From Desulfuromusa sp. (lineage in GTDB: Bacteria; Desulfobacterota; Desulfuromonadia; Desulfuromonadales; Geopsychrobacteraceae), in contig JAOZLQ010000096.1 in NCBI GenBank assembly GCA_029934755.1, positions 1 to 8,615 on the forward strand: DNA of 8,615 bases. The letters are read 5' to 3'. Below are positions 1 to 6,821 of this stretch, one piece after another. Numbering within the stretch: the first letter of the stretch is position 1; each line of letters begins with the position of its first letter. Below the pieces are notes generated by a model. The model saw only the letters and a program-made list of their open reading frames with translations, did not search any database and was not told the DNA's origin. The position numbers and the translations under genes were made by a program.

Positions 1-13
1 AGAATTACCATAA

Positions 14-19
14 AAGGAG
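14..19 (+). promoter_or_regulatory. Ribosome binding site of the lipoprotein gene
   Basis: The sequence AAGGAG lies five bases before the ATG at 25. It is what fixes the start of the lipoprotein gene, whose N-terminus before the hydrophobic segment is otherwise longer than usual. No promoter can be judged because only 13 bases precede it. Confidence 0.75.
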
Positions 20-24
20 ATACT

Positions 25-444
25 ATGATTAGCGTTCTTTGCGTTGAGAAAACTGGACAGCAACTGTCTTTTAGTAAACAAAATAAACTGCTCAAGTTGA
101 GCATAATCCTGCTATCACTCCTCTTAATGGGTTTTTTATCAGGCTGTGCCAATCATAAAGCAAAAACACAAGAGTTACTGGTTGAAAATTATCACGGTTT
201 GTCCAATGACAATCTAACTCTGTATTATTATAAACTTGAAGATCAGATCGAAGTTGTCGAACGTAAAAGAAGTGGTTCGTCGATCAGTCTAGGTTTAGGT
301 TTGGGCAGTTTTGGACACAGCAGCGGAGGAAGTGGTGGCATCGGAGTCACAACAGGGGGCAGCAAACGAGACGTTGCTACCGACTTACGTGATCGGCGTA
401 ATAAGGTAAAATTAGAACTGCAACATCGTGGAATAACTCCATAG
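25..444 (+). CDS. Small Gly-rich predicted lipoprotein, function unknown
   Basis: A 139-residue protein likely to be exported and lipid-anchored. Residues 1-24 form a polar, lysine-containing n-region, residues 25-37 a Leu/Ile-rich hydrophobic core, and residues 38-41 (LSGC) a lipobox, so Cys41 should be the lipidated first residue of the mature protein. The n-region is long for a lipoprotein, but an AAGGAG motif supports this ATG. The mature part has a probable helix at about 49-80, a Gly/Ser-rich stretch at 83-113 containing alternating LGLGLG, and a charged helix at 114-136 rich in Arg and Asp (DLRDRRNKVKLELQHRG). This looks like a helical hairpin joined by a flexible Gly linker. It resembles small uncharacterised proteobacterial lipoproteins that end in a similar RRN-V-LEL--RG motif, but that is from memory of the pattern. 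It converges on the E2-like gene. No function can be assigned; envelope location is the only supported inference. Confidence 0.82.
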   Translation: MISVLCVEKTGQQLSFSKQNKLLKLSIILLSLLLMGFLSGCANHKAKTQELLVENYHGLSNDNLTLYYYKLEDQIEVVERKRSGSSISLGLGLGSFGHSSGGSGGIGVTTGGSKRDVATDLRDRRNKVKLELQHRGITP

Positions 445-460
445 AGCCTCTTTCAAAAGT

Positions 461-540
461 CGTCATCCTCGTGAAAACGGGGATCCAGTGTTTTGACAAA
501 CCTAGGAACACTCTGGATTCCCGCCTCCGCGGGAATGACG
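461..540. repeat. 80-base imperfect palindrome of the dispersed GTCATTCCCGC type
   Basis: The left arm (461-492) and right arm (507-540) are inverted copies around a 14-base centre (493-506). The arms start and end with CGTCAT/ATGACG and share GGATCCAG or GAATCCAG and TGTT blocks. The right arm also contains a small inner palindrome, CCCGCCTCCGCGGG. The pattern CGTCATTCCCGCG...GGCGGGAATCCAG is familiar from dispersed REP/MITE-like intergenic repeats in many proteobacteria (established pattern, recalled rather than searched). It sits in the gap between two convergent genes, where as RNA it would fold into a long stem from either strand and could limit read-through. There is no T-run, so it is not a textbook intrinsic terminator. 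Confidence 0.72.
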
Positions 541-594
541 GTTGCTGAAGATTAAAGGGTTTTACAAGTACCTCCATAGATTCCTTTTTTCCAA

Positions 595-1476
595 TCAGGC
601 CCCTGTCAACATAATTGGTGCCTCAAGATAAGATTTGATCGTACCCAGGAATTCAGCGGCATCTGCTCCATCGAGAACACGATGGTCAGCAGAGAGAGTT
701 AATCGCATCATCAGTGCAACGTTTGGCTCACCCTGATCATCGACGACAACCTCCCCTTTAACTGAACCAACCGAAAGAACCGCAGCTTGCGGGGGAGTAA
801 TAATTGCACCAAATGACTCCACCCCGAGCATTCCCATATTTGTAATAGTGAAGGTCCCATCGCTCATTTCTTGTTCTGTTAATTGACTTTTATTTGCAGC
901 TTTACCCGCAAGTTCTTTGGCACTTCTGCTGATTTGCTGCAAGCTTAACTTGTGACAATTATGCAGTACTGGATAGTATAATCCACGATCTGTAGCAGCT
1001 GCTATAGCAATATTGACATCAGGAAGTTCAACCCCTTGCTCACCGTCCCAAGTTGCATTCACCCAAGGATGTTCGACCAGCGCCCGAGCTGTTGCAGCAA
1101 GAATAAAATCATTAATTGTGACACCGAGGTCCTGACGAAAACGAACAACATCGGTCATATCAACCAGAATGGTTACATAAAAATGGGGGATCGTTTGCCA
1201 TGCTTCTTCCATTTTACGTGCCAGCAAACGACGTATTTTGACAGATTTTTCCCGGTCAATCGGGTTGGGTAAGGAGAGCTTCTGATGATATGCAGTCTTC
1301 TTACTTTCATCCATAATGACTGGGAAGCGTGTTCGCTCAATATCGGCTAAGACAATTCGCCCCTGCGAACCACTTCCCTGCAAAGAGTCGAGATTTATCC
1401 CCAACTCAGCTGCCAACTTTCGTGCCGCGGATGAAACACGATACTGCATTCCTTTTAACTTTTCACCTTTAACCAT
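595..1476 (-). CDS. E2-like 2-oxoacid dehydrogenase acyltransferase lacking a lipoyl domain
   Basis: A 293-residue protein of the dihydrolipoamide acyltransferase (E2) family, whose members transfer an acyl group from lipoyl-lysine to CoA. Residues about 12-48 form a peripheral subunit-binding domain (SSAARKLAAELGINLDSL, then GSGSQGR and LADIE), which in complete E2s docks E1 or E3. After a linker, residues about 73-288 form the CAT-type catalytic domain. Landmarks are IPHFYVTILVDM (96-107), ITNMGMLGVESFGAIITPPQ (211-230) and the active-site HRVLDG with His265 and Asp269 intact. The loop before INDFILAA (121-128) is shorter than usual. Normal E2s begin with one to three lipoyl domains of about 80 residues carrying a DKA-type lysine; none is present. 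The start is well supported by TAAGGAGAT seven bases or so upstream, and the previous gene stops 36 bases away, leaving no room for a lost lipoyl domain. It is the last gene of the group and no E1 or E3 is visible. The true acyl substrate is unknown. Confidence 0.88.
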   Translation of the reverse strand: MVKGEKLKGMQYRVSSAARKLAAELGINLDSLQGSGSQGRIVLADIERTRFPVIMDESKKTAYHQKLSLPNPIDREKSVKIRRLLARKMEEAWQTIPHFYVTILVDMTDVVRFRQDLGVTINDFILAATARALVEHPWVNATWDGEQGVELPDVNIAIAAATDRGLYYPVLHNCHKLSLQQISRSAKELAGKAANKSQLTEQEMSDGTFTITNMGMLGVESFGAIITPPQAAVLSVGSVKGEVVVDDQGEPNVALMMRLTLSADHRVLDGADAAEFLGTIKSYLEAPIMLTGA

Positions 1477-1512
1477 CCCAATCTCCTTACCGGAAGCTGT
1501 CTAAGCATCTAG

Positions 1513-3258
1513 TTAGCAACAGCATACATCTTCATTACAAACCCCACAACGCCTACAACCAGGAAAACATGGGGGCGTTGATTTTTCCTCTTGTGCCCGT
1601 TGATATTCTTGCCAGAGATAATCTCGACCAACCCTTTGGTCTATAATCTCCCAAGGGAATAGTTCCTCCATACCCCTTTCACGGGTGACATAAAAGTCCA
1701 GAGACAATTCTGATTTCTTACACAGTTGTTTAAGATTTGCTCCCGCAGCTAACTGGGGTAATAGTTGCCCAACGCGTCGATCTCCCCGGGACAAAAATGT
1801 CTGTAGAGTTGCAAAGCGGATCGATTCATTATTCATTCGCGTATTGGGTATTTGCGAAATTGCAGATTGTAGTATTCGAATCTTTTTCTTCAAACTTTTT
1901 TCCGGTTCCATTCCCGCCCATTGAAACGGCGTAAAAGGCTTGGGAATAAAGGGATTAACGCTCAATGTCAGATTGCCAAGCTGTCCTCGTTTGCGTCCAG
2001 CTTCACGCCAGAGAGCAGAAATAGTCTCCGTCAAATTGATAATGGCATCAATATCACTCTGCTGTTCTCCAGGAAAACCAATAATGAAATAGAGCTTCAA
2101 ATTTTTAATGCCGCCATCAGCCAATAATTGTACCGATGTTAAAATCTGTTCTTCACTAATCCCCTTATTGATAAAATTGCGTAATCTCTGGCTTCCTGCT
2201 TCTGGAGCAATTGCAACAGACTTATGCCCTGCCTGATACAAAATTTTAACCTCTTCAACAGTCAAAGCATCAAGACGCAGACTCGACATAGAAATTTGAC
2301 CATTTCTTTCCAGTATTCCTTGCTGTAACTCTTGGATAGATGAATAATCCGCCACTGCAGCTGCAACCAGTCCAATCCGGTTACGTTGACAGAGGCCTTC
2401 ATCAACTTGTTCCAAAAGATTGTCCAAACGCCGTTCTCGCGGTGGCAAGTAAACAAATCCGGCAGCACAAAACCGACAACCACGGGAGCAGCCACGGGAA
2501 ACCTCGGTCAGAGCCATATTACCAAACTCAGTATCCGTTGTTTGAATAAAACTGCGGCTGGGCGACTGATCCAAAACGTCTAAAAATTGTCTGACTACTT
2601 GTGTTGGAACCCCTGGCTCAAAATTAAGATGAGTCATCTCACCCGTTTCAGCATAGTCCGGAGTATAAAATCTAGGCACATAGATTCCAGGCAACTGCGC
2701 AAGATTTTTATAACGACTTTCTCGATCTACCGATTTATCCAAGAGAACGTTCAGTAATCCAGGCAAGATCGGTTCCGCTTCACCAACAGCAATCAGATCA
2801 ACAATATCAGCTAAAGGTTCCGGGTTGATAAAAGCACAAACTCCACCAAACAAAACCAATGGCCAGGAGTCATCACGTTCTGCAGAGAAAAGAGGTATTT
2901 GAGATAAATTAAAAATGGTGGGAAGATTTAGGTAGTCATTTTCAAATGATATCGAAAATGCAATAAAATCAAAATCGGTCAAACGATGACCAGATTCGAG
3001 AGAAACCAAAGGTGATTCGGAGTGTTCGTATTTCGCGGAATCATTTTTATCAGGAAGAAAAAACCGTTCGCACAAACAATCATCGCGTTGATTAAGAAGA
3101 TGATAAACGGTTAAAAATCCAAGGTTACTCATTCCTTGATGGTAGGTATTCGGATAAACCAAAGCAATTCGGTAACGATCCCCATGCCAAGAATGAGCAA
3201 CAGTGCCCATTTCATTCTCTAGCTTCATTTTATGGCTGTTATAGTAGTTTTTAAACAT
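1513..3258 (-). CDS. Radical SAM protein with B12-binding-like N-terminal domain
   Basis: A 581-residue radical SAM enzyme. The N-terminal part (about 30-165) looks like the Rossmann-type B12-binding-like domain of this class (ALVYPNTYHQGMSNLGF, LFGGVCAFINPEPL, DLIAVGEAE), though no canonical DxHxxG cobalamin motif is seen, so cobalamin binding is doubtful. The core follows with the 4Fe-4S motif CSRGCRFC, a CX3CX2C with Cys257, Cys261 and Cys264. Other core motifs are SSLRLDAL (325-332), SVAIAPEAGSQRLR (347-360) and FIIGFPGE (391-398), matching the family beta strands that bind SAM. The C-terminus holds a second Cys cluster (C564, C568, C571, C574 and a terminal CCC). It resembles the uncharacterised TIGR03960-like radical SAM family; the reaction is unknown. 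The start is uncertain: the ATG at 3258 has no clear ribosome binding site, and Met11 and Met17 are in-frame alternatives. Gaps are 85 bases to the synthetase gene and 36 to the E2-like gene. Confidence 0.9.
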   Translation of the reverse strand: MFKNYYNSHKMKLENEMGTVAHSWHGDRYRIALVYPNTYHQGMSNLGFLTVYHLLNQRDDCLCERFFLPDKNDSAKYEHSESPLVSLESGHRLTDFDFIAFSISFENDYLNLPTIFNLSQIPLFSAERDDSWPLVLFGGVCAFINPEPLADIVDLIAVGEAEPILPGLLNVLLDKSVDRESRYKNLAQLPGIYVPRFYTPDYAETGEMTHLNFEPGVPTQVVRQFLDVLDQSPSRSFIQTTDTEFGNMALTEVSRGCSRGCRFCAAGFVYLPPRERRLDNLLEQVDEGLCQRNRIGLVAAAVADYSSIQELQQGILERNGQISMSSLRLDALTVEEVKILYQAGHKSVAIAPEAGSQRLRNFINKGISEEQILTSVQLLADGGIKNLKLYFIIGFPGEQQSDIDAIINLTETISALWREAGRKRGQLGNLTLSVNPFIPKPFTPFQWAGMEPEKSLKKKIRILQSAISQIPNTRMNNESIRFATLQTFLSRGDRRVGQLLPQLAAGANLKQLCKKSELSLDFYVTRERGMEELFPWEIIDQRVGRDYLWQEYQRAQEEKSTPPCFPGCRRCGVCNEDVCCC

Positions 3259-3343
3259 GAAAGCATTTAAGCACAGCTGGACACCGGAAAAAAAGAGAAT
3301 GCGGGAAATACCTGTGATTCTGGAGCGAAGTCGTTGTCATTTT

Positions 3344-5248
3344 TTACTTTAATAACCTCGAGATGATTTCCTGGTACTTTGTTTCAATGACATGCCGTTT
3401 CTTCTTCAGAGTATTGGTCAGTTCTTCACCCATTTTAAATTCTTTATCCAAGAAATAAATATTCTGAAGTTTTTCAAACGGCTTGAACCCGTGTTTAGGG
3501 TGTAACATTCGATTTATTTCAACCTTCACCCGATTAAGAACCTGCTTATCCATTAACAACTTTTCGGTTGATTCTGAGTTCTGCTCAAACTTACCACTGA
3601 TGAAATTACGTAATTGATCAAAATCGGGAACGATCAGGGCTCCGAGCCCTTTTTTATCCTGACCGACCAATACTGCATCACTAACGAAAGGTAATTTTGT
3701 GATGGCCGACTCGATACGACTGGGATCAATATTTTCACCACTAGCCAGAACGATAATCTCTTTGGAACGTCCAGTAATGACCAGCTCCCCCGTCAGTGTC
3801 AATTTACCCAGATCTCCCGTTTTGAAGAAACCATCTTCGGTAAAAGCTTTTTTGTTCTCTTCATCATTATCATAATAACCGGGGAAAACCTGCTCTCCTC
3901 GTAGCTGGATTTCACCAACCTCTCCAGAATTCACAGACACTCCATCTTCACCAACAATCCGTAAATCGGTATTTTTGGTTGGCGGTCCCAATGTTCCAAA
4001 AACCTCACAATGCACAGATCGTCCTGCTATAGCCGGAGCACATTCGGTCATTCCATAAGCATTAACGATGCGGATACCAATGGCATCGATCCATTCATCA
4101 AGGTAGGAAGGCAAACTACCGCCACCACTTATGGCCATGCGCAACCGGCCACCAAATTTTTCCTGAACCAATCTTAACTTCTTTTTTGCGAAAAAATTTA
4201 ATGGGGATAACAGCAGCAACATAATTCCAGCCGTAAACTTTTGCCATAATCGTTTTAGAATGAAAACCTTACTGTAAATTGGTAATTGATCGCGCATTGC
4301 CCGGCGCAAATAATTATAACGGGCTGAGATTCTTACCAATAGTTTAAATATACGCGCTTTACGTGGGTTTTGTTTTTCCAAGGTCTGGTTGATTTTGCTA
4401 TACATTGATTCCCACAGTCGCGGCACCGTAGCAACCATGGTTGGCTGGTATTGTTCTAAATCAGCAGCAAAAGTTTTTATCGAGGAGTAAACAATACTGC
4501 ACCCCCCAGAGAGAGCTACATATTCCGTGGCCCGTTCAAAGATATGCCAACTGGGTAAAATTGAAACCCAACTGTCATCTTTCTGTAAATCAATCAGATC
4601 TGGAAGAGTACGGACATTGTACATGATGTTACGATGACTCAAAAGTACTCCCTTGGGCACTCCCGTCGTCCCTGATGTATAAATCAGAGTAAAAACATCA
4701 TCTGGGTTAATCGCATAGCGCTGAGAAATAAAATCTTCGGTATCAGTGGTGCTGACACTGCGATCCTTAAGGATATCGTTGTAACTGTAAATATTATCAA
4801 ACCATTTGTGCGTCTTTTCCCCCTCAATAACAAAAATGGCTTTGATTTTTTTTAATCCCTTAAGCATCTCTTCATGGGCTTTAAGCAATTGCTCAGTTTC
4901 AATAACGAGAAATTCACAGTCAGCATGTTTCAGGATGAATTCAAGCTCACGGGTAGGGGTATCGCTGCCTCGTGGAACACTAATAGCACCAAGAGAGAGA
5001 AGAGCAAAATCGGTAACAATCCAGCCATAGCGATTATCTGAGAGCAACATGACCTTGCTCCCCTTTTGCACTTTTCGCGATTTAAACGCTTTGGAAAGAA
5101 TCAACGAATCATCAAATAGTTTTTGATAATTAACTTCAAACTCAACATCACTTGAACGATAGATAAAAGCGATTCGCTCAGCATAATCAATGCTGCTGTT
5201 AAGCAACATGTCAAATAACGTTCCTCTAGGTAATACTGTATCTGACAT
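3344..5248 (-). CDS. Long-chain fatty acid--CoA ligase (AMP-forming acyl-CoA synthetase)
   Basis: A 634-residue member of the adenylate-forming superfamily, which activates a fatty acid with ATP to acyl-AMP and then to acyl-CoA. Numbered from the ATG at 5248, the P-loop-like motif YTSGTTGVPKG is at 190-200, LPSWHIFER at 231-239, NAYGMTE at 396-402, TGD at 477-479, and the hinge motif GRSKEIIVLASGENIDP begins at 493. The tail ELTNTLKKKR matches the long-chain subfamily form LTPTLKLKR. Length and motif order fit the long-chain type with a membrane-associated mid region: residues about 293-359 are long, basic and include a Leu-rich stretch (340-354). The ATG at 5248 is chosen over the in-frame TTG at 5257, because AAGG lies nine bases before the ATG but directly abuts the TTG. 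It is the first gene downstream of the ftsZ terminator and probably leads a unit with the radical SAM and E2-like genes. Chain-length preference cannot be read from the sequence. Confidence 0.93.
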   Translation of the reverse strand: MSDTVLPRGTLFDMLLNSSIDYAERIAFIYRSSDVEFEVNYQKLFDDSLILSKAFKSRKVQKGSKVMLLSDNRYGWIVTDFALLSLGAISVPRGSDTPTRELEFILKHADCEFLVIETEQLLKAHEEMLKGLKKIKAIFVIEGEKTHKWFDNIYSYNDILKDRSVSTTDTEDFISQRYAINPDDVFTLIYTSGTTGVPKGVLLSHRNIMYNVRTLPDLIDLQKDDSWVSILPSWHIFERATEYVALSGGCSIVYSSIKTFAADLEQYQPTMVATVPRLWESMYSKINQTLEKQNPRKARIFKLLVRISARYNYLRRAMRDQLPIYSKVFILKRLWQKFTAGIMLLLLSPLNFFAKKKLRLVQEKFGGRLRMAISGGGSLPSYLDEWIDAIGIRIVNAYGMTECAPAIAGRSVHCEVFGTLGPPTKNTDLRIVGEDGVSVNSGEVGEIQLRGEQVFPGYYDNDEENKKAFTEDGFFKTGDLGKLTLTGELVITGRSKEIIVLASGENIDPSRIESAITKLPFVSDAVLVGQDKKGLGALIVPDFDQLRNFISGKFEQNSESTEKLLMDKQVLNRVKVEINRMLHPKHGFKPFEKLQNIYFLDKEFKMGEELTNTLKKKRHVIETKYQEIISRLLK

Positions 5249-5257
5249 CTGCAACAA

Positions 5258-5261
5258 CCTT
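5258..5261 (-). promoter_or_regulatory. Ribosome binding site deciding the acyl-CoA synthetase start
   Basis: Minus-strand AAGG lies nine bases before the ATG at 5248 and zero bases before the in-frame TTG at 5257. The spacing favours the ATG, shortening the protein by three residues relative to the longest open frame. Confidence 0.55.
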
Positions 5262-5290
5262 ATGGAGAGTAAAAAACATTTTCACCATGA

Positions 5291-5314
5291 ATTATCTATA
5301 TGAATGTAACATTC
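5291..5314 (-). promoter_or_regulatory. Putative operator and -10 region upstream of the acyl-CoA synthetase gene
   Basis: On the minus strand a perfect inverted repeat, GAATGT-T-ACATTC (5302-5314), is followed at once by the AT-rich TATAGATAAT (5291-5300), which contains plausible -10 hexamers. The site lies 43-66 bases before the ATG, in the gap after the ftsZ terminator, where a promoter for the next unit is expected. I see no good -35 hexamer. The repeat could bind a dimeric repressor or activator of fatty-acid metabolism, but it matches no regulator site I can name with confidence. Confidence 0.35.
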
Positions 5315-5349
5315 TATTGGTTTTAGTTCGAGATTTTCTGCAGAGATGT

Positions 5350-5376
5350 AAAAAAAAGGGGCCACAATGTGGCCCC
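5350..5376 (-). terminator. Intrinsic terminator of the fts unit
   Basis: On the minus strand GGGGCCAC-ATT-GTGGCCCC forms a perfect 8-bp GC-rich stem with a 3-base loop, followed by eight T residues. This is a textbook rho-independent terminator. It lies 143 bases past the ftsZ stop codon. A weaker stem (GACGA/TCGTC, 5380-5394) sits three bases upstream of it in the transcript. Read on the plus strand the hairpin has no T-run, so it acts in one direction and separates ftsZ from the acyl-CoA synthetase gene. Confidence 0.93.
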
Positions 5377-5519
5377 AGTGACGAGGGAGTCGTCGGGAAT
5401 TCATAAAAGAGTACAGATAGCTGCACATCTGCCGGGCGGAGAACCGGCTTACATCACAGTGAAAACGGATTACTACTTCTTTAGTGAACTAATTAACTGC
5501 AGGGTATTGGGAATTCACC

Positions 5520-6701
5520 TCAATCTACCCGACGGCGTAGGAATGTTGGAATATCAAACTGTTCATCATCAACGAACAGGTCACGGGCTTGATTTGATAG
5601 ATCTCGGGATCTGCGTGTACTTGGAGATACCAGTTGTTGGTTGCGGATATGGGTCGGCACATCAAGATTGGCCTTCCCACTAATCTGAGTCAGTGTTTGC
5701 GAACGCTCGTCAACAATATCGGCAACACTTGTTTTCTCTTCAAAAACCTCACCAAAACCTGTTGCTATTGCGGTAATTTTGATTTTATCGCCAAGATTTT
5801 CATCAATCACCAAGCCAACGATAATATTCGCATCTTCATGAACCTTCTCATGAATGATGGTTGAAGCCTCTTCAAATTCTTCCATGGTCATACTTGAGGA
5901 TCCGGAGATATTAACCAGCACGCCCATTGCACCAGAGATGTCAACTTCCTCAAGAAGTGGGCTACTGATTGCGTTATGTGCTGCTTCTGCTGCACGGCGT
6001 TCACCTTCAGCAATACCGATCCCCATCATCGCCATACCGTGGTTACTCATGACGGTTTGCACATCGGCAAAGTCAACGTTGATCAAACCTTCCGTTGTAA
6101 TCAGATCAGAGATCCCCTGCACCGCCTGACGCAAAACATCATCAGCTGGCTTAAACGCATCCAGAATACTCATATGTTTACCGGCCAGTCCGAGTAAACG
6201 GTCATTGGGAACGACAACGAGTGAGTCGACAACTTCACGTAACTCGGCAATTCCCGCCTCTGCCCGCTTCATCCGCTGACGGCCTTCACGGGTAAATGGC
6301 TTGGTCACCACGCCCACAGTCAATGCCCCGGCCTCTTTCGCAGCCGCAGCAATGATTGGTGCAGCTCCGGTTCCGGTGCCACCGCCCATACCAGCAGCAA
6401 CAAAAATCATGTCGGCACCTTCAAACATTTCGACCAGACGCTGTCTATCTTCTTCTGCAGCCTGACGACCAATTTCTGGATTTGCTCCAGCACCTAGACC
6501 TTTAGTCAAGTGCCCGCCCAGCTGAATTTTCATTGTAGCGTCACTACGTCTCAATGCTTGCGCATCAGTGTTAGCCGTGAGGAATTCCACCCCTTCAACA
6601 TTACTGCGAATCATTGTATTGACAGCGTTTCCACCACCACCACCGACACCGATAACCTTAATTTTAGCGGTTTGATCCAATGCTGCCTCAAACTGAAACA
6701 T
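5520..6701 (-). CDS. ftsZ: Cell division protein FtsZ
   Basis: A 393-residue tubulin-like GTPase that polymerises at mid-cell into the Z ring and recruits the divisome. The GTP-binding domain starts with KVIGVGGGGGNAVNTM (T1 loop) and holds the tubulin signature GGGTGTG at 106-112. The T7 synergy loop NVDFADV at 208-214 carries the catalytic acidic residues Asp210 and Asp213, which act on the GTP of the neighbouring subunit. After the C-terminal domain comes a linker of about 50 residues and the conserved tail DIPTFLRRR (383-391), the docking site for FtsA and other partners. All key residues are present. The ATG at 6701 is preferred because FtsZ relatives commonly begin MFxFE; an in-frame ATG at 6722 would add seven residues (MPNQEGV) and has an even better ribosome binding site. 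It is downstream of ftsA in the usual order, and its own promoter and a leader hairpin may let it be expressed above ftsA. Confidence 0.97.
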   Translation of the reverse strand: MFQFEAALDQTAKIKVIGVGGGGGNAVNTMIRSNVEGVEFLTANTDAQALRRSDATMKIQLGGHLTKGLGAGANPEIGRQAAEEDRQRLVEMFEGADMIFVAAGMGGGTGTGAAPIIAAAAKEAGALTVGVVTKPFTREGRQRMKRAEAGIAELREVVDSLVVVPNDRLLGLAGKHMSILDAFKPADDVLRQAVQGISDLITTEGLINVDFADVQTVMSNHGMAMMGIGIAEGERRAAEAAHNAISSPLLEEVDISGAMGVLVNISGSSSMTMEEFEEASTIIHEKVHEDANIIVGLVIDENLGDKIKITAIATGFGEVFEEKTSVADIVDERSQTLTQISGKANLDVPTHIRNQQLVSPSTRRSRDLSNQARDLFVDDEQFDIPTFLRRRVD

Positions 6702-6703
6702 GA

Positions 6704-6733
6704 CTCCCTCTTGATTAGGCATTATGCCCTCCC
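6704..6733 (-). promoter_or_regulatory. Tandem ribosome binding sites for two possible ftsZ starts
   Basis: Minus-strand GGGAGGG (6727-6733) serves the ATG at 6722, with five bases between GGAGG and the codon. A second purine-rich GAGGGAG (6704-6710) lies just before the ATG at 6701, with GAGG five bases away. The two starts are in frame and 21 bases apart. Sequence alone cannot tell which is used; family conservation favours the inner one. Confidence 0.5.
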
Positions 6734-6742
6734 TGATGTTGC

Positions 6743-6771
6743 GTTTTCAGCTTCTCCGCGAACCTGAAAAC
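6743..6771 (-). promoter_or_regulatory. Hairpin in the ftsZ leader
   Basis: Minus-strand arms GTTTTCAG and CTGAAAAC pair perfectly over 8 bp. After one mismatch, TTC pairs with GAA, leaving the 5-base loop GCGGA. The stem ends ten bases before the ribosome binding site of the outer ftsZ start. It lacks a T-run, so it is not a terminator. It could stabilise the ftsZ message after cleavage of an ftsA-ftsZ transcript or influence translation. Confidence 0.5.
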
Positions 6772-6792
6772 TAGTTATATTTAAGTAAGCAA

Positions 6793-6821
6793 AATTTACC
6801 AGAATTCAATTTCTTTTACAA
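6793..6821 (-). promoter_or_regulatory. Possible ftsZ-proximal promoter
   Basis: In the AT-rich ftsA-ftsZ gap the minus strand has TTGTAA (6816-6821), a 17-base spacer, and TAAATT (6793-6798) preceded by TGG, an extended -10. Each hexamer matches the sigma-70 consensus at four of six positions. Transcription would begin about 60 bases before ftsZ, upstream of the leader hairpin. In AT-rich DNA such matches arise by chance. Confidence 0.33.

Noticed and set aside
377..577. Minus-strand 66-codon open frame with a decent ribosome binding site
   Set aside because: Most of it is the translated palindrome (FPRRRESR...FTRMTT), a well-known spurious product of this repeat type, and its end is antisense to the lipoprotein gene.
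5431..5448. Small stem GCCGG/CCGGC in the ftsZ 3' untranslated region
   Set aside because: Only 5 bp with an 8-base loop and no T-run; too weak to call a regulatory RNA or second terminator.
5369..5683. Plus-strand 104-codon open frame across the ftsZ 3' region
   Set aside because: It starts inside the terminator hairpin and runs antisense over the end of ftsZ; no motif or signal supports it.
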